The notes beneath the pieces were generated by a model. That model saw only the letters and a list, made by a program, of their open reading frames with translations. It was not told where the DNA came from and made no database searches. From the NCBI GenBank assembly GCA_964630925.1, contig CAZVZK010000086.1, forward strand, positions 1-42,474: a stretch of 42,474 nt of DNA, read 5' to 3'. The first letter of the stretch is position 1. Every line of letters begins with the position of its first letter. Below, one piece after another: positions 35,094-42,474 of the stretch. The position numbers and the translations under genes are program-made. Origin of the DNA: RGDT01 sp964630925. GTDB lineage: Bacteria; Planctomycetota; Planctomycetia; Gemmatales; Gemmataceae.

Positions 35094-35768
35094 ATGCAGA
35101 CCGAGCAAGCCGTCCACACGCCGCGCGTCTCCCCGCCCGTCGTCTCAGCCGCCCTCCAGGACCTCCTGCCCCCCACCCTCGTCCTGCTCGACGGGCACGG
35201 CCGCCCCGTACCGCTCAGCGCCGCCGGTCACGTCATCCGCCCCGGTGAGAAATACCGCCTCCGAGTCACCCTGCCCGCCGACGCCCGCCTCGACGAGGTG
35301 CGCGTCAACACCCCGCCTGACTTCGTCAAACTCGGCCAACACGCCGACGGGGCCGAGGACGGGCGCAGATATCGCGAGTTCCCCTTCCGCGTCGAGCGCG
35401 GCCTGGCATCCCTCACCGTCCTCGCCGACTCCCTCGATGTCGAGGTCCGCTACCCCGCCGGGACCGGCCTCCCCTCGTTCCGTCTGGAATTGCCAGTCGT
35501 CGTCCGGCCCGGTTGGGCGCTCCTCCTCAGCGGCCTCGGGGCCACCCTCGCCACCGCGCTCGTCCCTGTCCTGGGCGATCTGTTCTTCCGCGAGGGCGAA
35601 ACCTCGCGCCTCGCCGGCTTCCTCACGGGCGGTTTCTTCTGGATCATCGCCGCCGCCGCCGGCCTACTCACCTTCGGCGTGTTCGGCTGGGTAGGCTACC
35701 AGCTCCGACAGAGGGCGGCGGAGCTGCACGCCCGCTTCCTCGAACGGTTCCCCGATCAACCGGCGTGA
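35094..35768 (+). CDS. Two-span membrane protein with N-terminal beta-rich domain
   Basis: A 224-residue protein and the last gene of the operon, 9 bases after the ATPase stop. Residues about 28-138 alternate hydrophobic strands and Asp/Gly turns (TLVLLDGHGRPVPL, YRLRVTLPADA, LASLTVLADSLDVEVRYP), compatible with a beta-sandwich. Two hydrophobic helices follow, about 141-163 and 175-202, with a charged loop (FFREGETSR) between them, then a basic amphipathic tail. There is no cleavable signal peptide, so the N-terminal domain and the tail probably share the cytoplasmic side. It would tether the ATPase complex to the membrane or be the membrane-acting effector; both are inferences. The family is not recognised. 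Confidence 0.72.
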   Translation: MQTEQAVHTPRVSPPVVSAALQDLLPPTLVLLDGHGRPVPLSAAGHVIRPGEKYRLRVTLPADARLDEVRVNTPPDFVKLGQHADGAEDGRRYREFPFRVERGLASLTVLADSLDVEVRYPAGTGLPSFRLELPVVVRPGWALLLSGLGATLATALVPVLGDLFFREGETSRLAGFLTGGFFWIIAAAAGLLTFGVFGWVGYQLRQRAAELHARFLERFPDQPA

Positions 35769-35784
35769 TGGGTGTGACACGCCC

Positions 35785-35857
35785 GGCTGTTGGAGCCGCT
35801 TCGGCGACGGCTGTTTCTTGGTAGCCCAGGTGCGAGTCTTCGAGCCCTGGGTCTTCT
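35785..35857. repeat. Dispersed repeat, copy 1 (TAGCCCAG...CCCTGGG type)
   Basis: The unit begins GGCTGTTGGAGCCGC and carries TAGCCCAGG ... CCCTGGG, an imperfect palindrome around a GCGAG core. Two further copies lie within 350 bases. This type of palindrome recurs in planctomycete genomes. Confidence 0.75.
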
Positions 35858-35908
35858 GATGATGTAGACGTAACGCGCGTTTGAGTCCTTTCGTCCCCGT
35901 CAGCACTC

Positions 35909-36003
35909 GGGGGTTGACGAGCCGGGCAACGGCCTCCGGCCTCCGTCACGTCCCCCAACCTCTCAGGCCCCCAGGCCGGAGGCCGTTGCGGCAGACAACC
36001 CCC
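35909..36003. repeat. Large two-level stem-loop
   Basis: A perfect 17-bp stem (35926-35942 with 35973-35989, core CAACGGCCTCCGGCCT) is enclosed by outer arms GGGGGTTG (35909-35916) and CAACCCCC (35996-36003). The inner loop is 30 bases. It lies between repeat copies 1 and 2. Confidence 0.75.
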
Positions 36004-36031
36004 ACGTTGCAACCACCACCTCCGGGCTGAT

Positions 36032-36107
36032 GGCTGTTGGAGCCGCCTCGGCGACGGCTGTTCTCTTGTAGCCCAGCGGCGAGGCTCTGCGAGCCCTGGG
36101 TCTTCAA
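36032..36107. repeat. Dispersed repeat, copy 2
   Basis: Same unit as copy 1 with minor changes. It is flanked by two identical 20-base direct repeats (35996-36015 and 36105-36124, beginning CAACCCCCACG), 109 bases apart, as if the unit had been inserted or the whole 109-bp segment partly duplicated. Confidence 0.75.
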
Positions 36108-36141
36108 CCCCCACGTTGCAACCAATCACCTCATCGGCTGT

Positions 36142-36206
36142 CGGCTGCTGGAGCCGCCTCGGCGACGTATTCTGTAGCCCAGGGTGAGGCTCGGCGAACC
36201 CTGGGC
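36142..36206. repeat. Dispersed repeat, copy 3 (shortened)
   Basis: Begins CGGCTGCTGGAGCCGCC and keeps TAGCCCAGG...CCCTGGG, but lacks about 10 bases between the two halves compared with copies 1 and 2. Confidence 0.7.
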
Positions 36207-36221
36207 GCCGGAATAGAAACA

Positions 36222-36260
36222 AGCCCGCACCGCCGGACGTGAGTCGCGGCGGTGCGGGCT
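36222..36260 (-). terminator. Intrinsic terminator of the chaperone operon
   Basis: A perfect 13-bp GC-rich stem (AGCCCGCACCGCC at 36222-36234 with 36248-36260) with a 13-base loop. On the minus strand it is followed by TTGTTTCTATT, a proper U-rich tail; on the plus strand no such tail exists. It lies about 300 bases beyond the grpE stop and is the likely end of the leftward operon. Confidence 0.8.
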
Positions 36261-36288
36261 GTTGGTCGGAACGCGGAACCCGTCGGCG

Positions 36289-36519
36289 CTACAGATCGGG
36301 TATCACTCTTCGAGTCTGCCGGGGGCCGCCCCGTTCAGCGGGGCCGGGCCGCACCCAGTTCCGTAGGAGCCGAAATCCGAGCAGACGACAGGTCCCGCAC
36401 CTGCGGTTCAAACTGGTCGATCGCCCTGCCTCCTTTCCTGGATCCGGGCCGCCGGGGGAATCATCCCCCTCGTCATCGGGGTCCGTGGACGGCCCGACAT
36501 AGTCATTGTAGCCGCCCAC
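36289..36519 (-). CDS. Possible small acidic protein at the end of the chaperone operon
   Basis: A 76-residue frame beginning at GTG (product opening VGGYNDYVGPSTDPDDEGDD, read as Met). It starts 44 bases after the grpE stop and ends 29 bases before the operon's terminator, so it would be transcribed. The first 30 residues are acidic and Gly/Pro-rich, and a CGTC pair lies near the middle. The second half is basic with relaxed codon use. There is no clear ribosome-binding site. It may simply be an untranslated 3' region. Confidence 0.3.
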   Translation of the reverse strand: MGGYNDYVGPSTDPDDEGDDSPGGPDPGKEAGRSTSLNRRCGTCRLLGFRLLRNWVRPGPAERGGPRQTRRVIPDL

Positions 36520-36562
36520 TGTCGTGGCTGGCCAAAAATTCCACCCCTCGAAGCGCGACGAT

Positions 36563-37072
36563 CTACGCGCCCGGCCCGGAGGACACGATCACCCGTGCCG
36601 GACGCAGGACACGCTCGTGCAGCAGGTACCCGTCCTCCAGCACCTGCAACACCGTCTGCGCCGGCACGTCGCCCGACGGCTGCTGCATCACCGCCTCGTG
36701 CTGGTTGGCGTCGAACGGCTTGCCCGCCGCCTCGACCGCCGTGATGCCGTGGCGGTGCAGCACGTCCAGCAGCTGCGCCTTCACCAGCGCGACGCCCTCG
36801 GACAATTTGCCGGTGTCGCCGGCCTGCTTCGCGGCGTCGAGCGCGCGATTCAGGTTGTCCAGCGCGGGCAGCAGGTCGGCGGCCAGCGGCGCCTGGGCGA
36901 ACCGCCGCTCCGTCGCCAGGTCGCGCTGGAACCGCTTCTGGTAGTTCTCGAACTCGGCCCGCGACTGCTTCGCCAGGTCGAGGTACTCGTCGCGCGTCTT
37001 CTCGGCGGCGGCCAGCTTCGCCCGCAGCGACTCGACTTCGTCGCCCGGCGGCGGGGCGGATTGCTCGGTCAT
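36563..37072 (-). CDS. grpE: GrpE nucleotide-exchange factor
   Basis: A 169-residue protein, typical length, that releases ADP from DnaK. A long N-terminal coiled coil (about 10-60, ending RAEFENYQKRFQRDLATERR) leads to the C-terminal beta domain with LLPALDNLNRAL, FDANQHEAVMQQPS and VLEDGYLLHERVLRPARVIVS, the GrpE signature. Its ATG overlaps the dnaJ stop by four bases, so the two are translationally coupled. It is the last recognised gene of the leftward groEL-groES-groEL-dnaJ-grpE operon. The order dnaJ then grpE without dnaK in the window is unusual; dnaK must lie elsewhere. Confidence 0.96.
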   Translation of the reverse strand: MTEQSAPPPGDEVESLRAKLAAAEKTRDEYLDLAKQSRAEFENYQKRFQRDLATERRFAQAPLAADLLPALDNLNRALDAAKQAGDTGKLSEGVALVKAQLLDVLHRHGITAVEAAGKPFDANQHEAVMQQPSGDVPAQTVLQVLEDGYLLHERVLRPARVIVSSGPGA

Positions 37073-38190
37073 TTCTTGTCCCCCTTGGCCGGGGCGAAGA
37101 ACTCGGCGATACGCTCCAGCCAGCTCTTGCGGCCAGGCGGCGGGCTCTTCGCGTCCAGCTCCGCCAGCTCGCGGAACAGCTCCTCCTGCCGGGCCGTCAG
37201 GTTCCGCGGCGTCTCCAGCCGCAGGTGGATCACCAGGTCACCCGTGCGTCCGCCGCGGACGTGCGGCATGCCCTTGCCGAGCACACGCACCTCGTCGCCC
37301 GGCTGCGACCCCTTCCCCACCTGCACCGTGACCGACTTGCCCTCCAGCGTCGGCACGTCGATGCTCGCCCCCAGCGCGGCCTGGCTGAACGAGATGGGCA
37401 CCTCGGTGTGCAGGTTCTGCCCCTCCCTGGCGAACAGCTGATGCGCCCGCACGCGGACGAGACAGTACAGGTCGCCCCTGTCGCCGCCCGGCTCGCCGTT
37501 CTCGCCCTCGCCGCGCACCACCACCTGCATGCCGTCATCGACGCCCGGCGGGATGTCCACCGCCACGTCATGCTCGCTCTCGACCAGCCCCTGGCCCCGG
37601 CAGTCGCGGCACGGGTCGCCGATGGTCACCCCGCGTCCGCGGCACGACGGGCACGCCTGCTGGAACAGGAACGAGCCCAGCGCCCCCTGCCCGTTGCACC
37701 TCCGACAGGGCGTGGCCTTCGTCCCCGGCTTCGCCCCGGAGCCGCCGCACGTTTTGCAATGCTCGTGCCGGGGGATGCGCAGCTCCTTGCGGACGCCGTG
37801 GAACGCCTCGGCGAGGGTCAGCTCGATCTGGACCTGGAGGTCGGCCCCGGAGCGCGGCCCGCGGCGTCCGCCACGCCCGCCGCCGCCGCCGCCGAACATG
37901 CTGAACGCCTCACGGAGGATGTCCATGAGGTCGTCGCCGCCCCCGCCGAACCCCCCGGCGGCGCTCTCCAGGCCGGCGTGGCCGTAGCGGTCGTAGACCT
38001 TGCGCTTATCGGGGTCGCGCAGGGCGGCGTAGGCCTCGACGACGAGCTTGAACCGGACCTCGGCCTCGGCGTCACCCGGGTTGCGGTCCGGGTGGTGCTT
38101 CATGGCCAGGGCGTTGTACGCCTTGCGGATGGCGTCGTCGTTGGCGTCCCTGGAGACGCCGAGGACCTCGTAGTAGCACTGTTTGGCCAT
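37069..38190 (-). CDS. dnaJ: DnaJ (Hsp40) co-chaperone
   Basis: A 373-residue class-A J-protein. The J domain (about 1-70) includes His33-Pro34-Asp35, needed to stimulate DnaK ATPase. A Gly/Phe-rich linker (FGGGGDDLMDILREAFSMFGG, two parts around 78-100) follows. The zinc region holds all four CxxCxGxG motifs: CKTCGGSG, CRRCNGQG, CPSCRGRG and CRDCRGQG. The C-terminal substrate-binding domains and an extra basic tail (KSWLERIAEFFAPAKGDKK) complete it. The start codon lies just beyond a 112-base heptamer hairpin that separates this gene from groEL. It acts with DnaK and GrpE in cytoplasmic protein folding. Confidence 0.97.
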   Translation of the reverse strand: MAKQCYYEVLGVSRDANDDAIRKAYNALAMKHHPDRNPGDAEAEVRFKLVVEAYAALRDPDKRKVYDRYGHAGLESAAGGFGGGGDDLMDILREAFSMFGGGGGGRGGRRGPRSGADLQVQIELTLAEAFHGVRKELRIPRHEHCKTCGGSGAKPGTKATPCRRCNGQGALGSFLFQQACPSCRGRGVTIGDPCRDCRGQGLVESEHDVAVDIPPGVDDGMQVVVRGEGENGEPGGDRGDLYCLVRVRAHQLFAREGQNLHTEVPISFSQAALGASIDVPTLEGKSVTVQVGKGSQPGDEVRVLGKGMPHVRGGRTGDLVIHLRLETPRNLTARQEELFRELAELDAKSPPPGRKSWLERIAEFFAPAKGDKK

Positions 38191-38204
38191 TCGTCGCTTC
38201 GCTC

Positions 38205-38317
<113 letters not shown>

Positions 38318-38330
38318 GGCGCGGTGAGCG

Positions 38331-39953
38331 TCAGCGAACCGCGCCGGTCACCTTGTTGCCCGGCTCGTCCTCATCGATCTTGGTGATCATCACCTCGGTC
38401 GTGAGCATCAGGCCGGCGATGCTGGCGGCGTTCTGCAACGCCGAGCGGGTCACGCGGGTCGGGTCCACGATGCCGGCCGCGAACATGTCCTCGTAGGACC
38501 GGCTGTTGGCATTGTACCCGATGTTGGCGTTCTGCGCGCCCCGCTCCTTCACCTCGTCCGCGATCACCGCCCCGTCCACCCCGGTGTTGGCCGCGATGGT
38601 GCGGATCGGCTTCTCCAGCGCCCGGGCCACGATCTCCGCGCCCAGCTTCTCGTCGCCGTGGAGGCCCTTCGCGCACTCCAGCACGGCGGGGATGGTCCGC
38701 AGCAGGGCGACGCCGCCGCCCGCCACGATGCCCTCGGCCACCGCGGCGCGGGTGGCGTGCAGGGCGTCCTCGACACGCCCCTTGGTCTGCTTCATCTCGG
38801 CCTCGGTCGCCCCGCCCACGCGGATGATGGCGACGCCGCCCGTCAGCTTGGCCAGACGCTCGGAGAACTTCTCCTTGTCGTACTCCGACTCCGTCTGGTC
38901 CATCTGGGCGCGGATCTGGTCGATCCGCTTCTTGATCGCGTCCGGCTTGCCCTTGCCGGAGATGAGCGTGCAGCTCTCCTTCTCCACCCGCACCGTGCCC
39001 ACCTGGCCGAGCTGGTCCAGCGTCACGTTCTCCAGCTTCAGGCCGAGGTCCTCGCTGATGAACTGCCCGCCGGTCAGCACGGCGATGTCGCCGAGCATGG
39101 CCTTGCGGCGGTCGCCGAAGCCGGGCGCCTTCACCGCGCACACCTTGAGGATGCCGCGGAGGTTGTTGACGACGAGGGCGGCGAGCGCCTCGCTCTCGAC
39201 GTCCTCGGCGATGATGAGCAGCGGCCGGCTCGCCTGGGCGACCTTCTCCAGCAGCGGGAGCATGTCGCGGACGTTGTTGAGCTTCTTCTCGTAGATGAGG
39301 ATCAGCGGGTTTTCCAGCTCGCAGGTCATGTCCTGGTTGTTGATGAAGTACGGCGAGCAGTAGCCCTTATCGAACTGCATGCCCTCGACGAACTCCATCA
39401 CCGTGTCGGAGGTCTTGCCCTCCTCCACCGTGATGACCCCGTCCTTGCCGACCTTCTCGAAGGCGTCGGCCATCGTGCCGCCGATCTTCGGGTCGTTGTT
39501 GGCGGAGATGGCCGCCACCTGCTTCATCTCGTCCTTGGTCGTGAGCTTCTTGGTGACCTCGCCGAGCTTCTTGACGGCCGCCTCGACGGCCTTCTCGATG
39601 CCACGCTTGACCGCCATGGGGTTGGCGCCGGCGGTGATGTTGCGGAGGCCCTCCTGGTAGAGCGACAGGGCCAGGATGGTGGCGGTGGTGGTGCCGTCGC
39701 CGGCCACGTCGCTCGTCTTCTGGGCGACGGCGTTGACCAGCTTCGCGCCCATGTTCTCGAAGGGGTCGGGGAGGTCGATCTCCTTGGAGACGGTGACGCC
39801 GTCCTTGGTGACCGTCGGCCCGCCGAACGACTTGTCGAGGATGACGTTGCGGCCCGTCGGGCCGAGGGTGACGCCGACGGCGTGCGCCAGCTTGTCGGCC
39901 CCGGCGAGGAGCTTCTTGCGGGCGTCGTCGGTGTAGAGGAGCTGCTTGGCCAT
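38331..39953 (-). CDS. groEL: GroEL chaperonin, second copy in the operon
   Basis: A 540-residue Hsp60 that forms the double-ring folding chamber in the cytoplasm. It starts MAKQLLYTDDARKKLLAG. Signature motifs: LGPTGRNVILDKSFGGP, VAGDGTTTATILA (ATP-site DGTTT), VEDALHATRAAVAEGIVAGGGVALLR (contains the catalytic Asp). The tail ends EPGNKVTGAVR and lacks the usual Gly-Gly-Met repeats, unlike its neighbour at 40488-42185. GGAGAA precedes the ATG. It lies downstream of groES, separated from it and from dnaJ by heptamer hairpins. The missing GGM tail suggests specialised substrate handling. Confidence 0.97.
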   Translation of the reverse strand: MAKQLLYTDDARKKLLAGADKLAHAVGVTLGPTGRNVILDKSFGGPTVTKDGVTVSKEIDLPDPFENMGAKLVNAVAQKTSDVAGDGTTTATILALSLYQEGLRNITAGANPMAVKRGIEKAVEAAVKKLGEVTKKLTTKDEMKQVAAISANNDPKIGGTMADAFEKVGKDGVITVEEGKTSDTVMEFVEGMQFDKGYCSPYFINNQDMTCELENPLILIYEKKLNNVRDMLPLLEKVAQASRPLLIIAEDVESEALAALVVNNLRGILKVCAVKAPGFGDRRKAMLGDIAVLTGGQFISEDLGLKLENVTLDQLGQVGTVRVEKESCTLISGKGKPDAIKKRIDQIRAQMDQTESEYDKEKFSERLAKLTGGVAIIRVGGATEAEMKQTKGRVEDALHATRAAVAEGIVAGGGVALLRTIPAVLECAKGLHGDEKLGAEIVARALEKPIRTIAANTGVDGAVIADEVKERGAQNANIGYNANSRSYEDMFAAGIVDPTRVTRSALQNAASIAGLMLTTEVMITKIDEDEPGNKVTGAVR

Positions 39954-39968
39954 GTATCTTCTCCGCGG

Positions 39969-40074
39969 AGTTTTCAGTTTTCAGTTTTCAGTTTTCAGTT
40001 AACAGCCTTCAGCGATGCTCGCACGGCACCGGGCCGGCTGTCCGCTGAAAACTGAGAGCTGAAAACTGAAAACT
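39969..40074. repeat. Heptamer-armed hairpin between groES and groEL
   Basis: Left arm: four AGTTTTC units (39969-39996) plus AGTT. Right arm: GAAAACT at 40047-40053, a degenerate GAGAGCT, then GAAAACT twice (40061-40074). The interior begins CAGCGATGCTCGC, close to the CAGCGACGCCCGC of the element at 38206-38317, so both belong to one family whose heptamer has changed. Confidence 0.9.
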
Positions 40075-40082
40075 CATGGAAG

Positions 40083-40376
40083 TTAGACGATCTTCGCCAG
40101 GATGTCGCTCTCGCGCATGATCTTCACGTCCTTGCCGCCGACCTCGACGTCGTTCCCGGCGTACTTGCCGTACAGGACGGTGTCGCCGACGGAGACGCCG
40201 ATCGCGCAGCGCTTGCCGTCGTCATTCAGCTTGCCGGGGCCGACCGACAGCACCTTGCCGCGCTGCGGCTTCTCCTTGGCGGTGTCCGGCAGGGGGATGC
40301 CGCCCGCCGTCTTCTCCTCGGCCTCGAGCGGCTCCACCACGACACGGTCGTCCAACGGACGGATATTCAGGCTCAT
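40083..40376 (-). CDS. groES: GroES co-chaperonin
   Basis: A 97-residue Hsp10 of normal length that caps the GroEL ring. It begins MSLNIRPLDDRVVVEPLEAEEKT (first part diagnostic), has the mobile-loop region EEKTAGGIPLPDTAKEKPQ with the hydrophobic Ile-Pro-Leu that docks onto GroEL, and ends ILAKIV. AGGAAGG lies just before the ATG. It is placed between two groEL genes on the same strand and could serve both. Confidence 0.98.
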   Translation of the reverse strand: MSLNIRPLDDRVVVEPLEAEEKTAGGIPLPDTAKEKPQRGKVLSVGPGKLNDDGKRCAIGVSVGDTVLYGKYAGNDVEVGGKDVKIMRESDILAKIV

Positions 40377-40438
40377 GATCCTTCCTCGTTCTTGGTTCTA
40401 TCCACGGCCCGAGGGCCGGCTGTTGTCTTCTTCTGACT

Positions 40439-40481
40439 GGCTGCTAACGGCTGTTGACTGGCTGTTAACTGGCTGTCAACT
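40439..40481. repeat. 11-bp tandem repeat between groEL and groES
   Basis: Three perfect-length units GGCTGTTGACT, GGCTGTTAACT, GGCTGTCAACT (40449-40481) preceded by a degenerate one (40439-40448). Each has a small dyad (GTTAAC type) in the middle, and variation is confined to the dyad's two central bases. Confidence 0.8.
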
Positions 40482-40487
40482 GCCAGA

Positions 40488-42185
<1,698 letters not shown>

Positions 42186-42330
42186 GAGTCTCTATCTCCT
42201 CCAGCCAGGGATCAGGTCAAATAGCGTGTGGGTGCGTGTGCCGATGCAAGAAATGTGCCGTGGGGAGGAGAGAGATGTAAGTGCTTGCGGCGATGGATGA
42301 TGGACGGCGGTGATGGGCCGGAGATGGCTT

Positions 42331-42373
42331 GCCAATGTGGCAGAGGGGCGGGGGGCAAGGGCCATTGTGGCAG
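42331..42373. promoter_or_regulatory. Paired GCCA-N3-TGGC dyads upstream of the chaperone operon
   Basis: GCCAATGTGGCAG (42331-42343) and GCCATTGTGGCAG (42361-42373) lie exactly 30 bases apart, 146-188 bases upstream of the first groEL start. Each contains the dyad GCCA-N3-TGGC. The spacing, near three helical turns, fits binding of a regulator to one face of the DNA. No CIRCE (HrcA) site is visible. The 42186-42330 and 42374-42474 flanks hold no gene I can support. Confidence 0.45.
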
Positions 42374-42474
42374 GGGCGACCAAGGTCATCAGCGCCGCCC
42401 ACGGCCGCGTGTCGTACGGCAGCTCTGCGGAGTGAGTGATTCTTCGCACCGTTTAGCCGGGCGCAAGTCCTTGG

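Noticed and set aside
36239..37441. Plus-strand frames over grpE and dnaJ
   Set aside because: Shadows of two well-recognised minus-strand genes.
42186..42474. CIRCE operator upstream of groEL
   Set aside because: AGTGCTTGC near 42279 resembles half a site, but no matching second half at the required spacing is present.

Overview
This is a very GC-rich window from a planctomycete, most likely a member of the Gemmataceae. The assignment rests on gene content. There is a DUF1501 protein and a DUF1549/DUF1553 (PSD1) cytochrome-type protein, a PVC-type haem-binding (CxxCH) protein with HEAT-like repeats, and a TIGR02996 repeat-companion domain on leucine-rich repeats. There is also a Ser/Thr kinase with the Gemmata-type N-terminal module and TPR tail, and tandem secreted EF-hand proteins. 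Uma2, DUF4058 and Rpn-like nuclease-fold genes are present, and the chaperonin cluster holds two groEL copies. Almost every frame is open because of the base composition, so most long antisense ORFs are shadows. I see no rRNA, tRNA or CRISPR array.

Layout. 1-2.4 kb: a PP2C phosphatase carrying only the C-lobe end of a kinase domain, a small hypothetical gene, and a frameshifted DUF4058 gene. 2.4-8.9 kb: a Tat-exported DUF1501 protein and a PSD1 protein, a pair usually adjacent, here separated by an LRR gene and a broken Rpn-like gene. 9.3-15.9 kb: four intact tandem EF-hand genes preceded by a collapsed fifth copy; two of them share a perfectly identical 410-bp internal block. 15.9-24.7 kb: a thioredoxin-like secreted protein, an M28/PDZ peptidase, the kinase-TPR protein, two paralogous propeller-like genes flanking a ParE/antitoxin module, a NADAR protein and a small membrane protein. 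24.7-29.9 kb: structured intergenic DNA, an AlpA-like regulator, a Uma2 operon, dtd and the large PVC haem-binding protein. 29.9-31.1 kb: gene-free, rich in inverted repeats.

31.1-35.8 kb is the most intriguing part. An HNH/winged-helix protein with its own promoter is followed by a separately promoted three-gene operon: a winged-helix/coiled-coil protein, a 692-residue P-loop ATPase, and a protein with a soluble beta-rich region and two membrane spans. I cannot match this set to a named system. It has the look of a conflict/defence locus, and it sits between two repeat-rich gaps.

35.8-42.2 kb: repeat families and a terminator, then a leftward operon groEL-groES-groEL-dnaJ-grpE. Two of its gaps hold long hairpins built from tandem heptamers (GGTTTTC or AGTTTTC with their inverted copies), and a third holds an 11-bp tandem repeat. 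These probably shape differential expression or mRNA stability along the operon. A pair of GCCA-N3-TGGC dyads exactly 30 bp apart lies upstream of the first groEL; no CIRCE element is visible.
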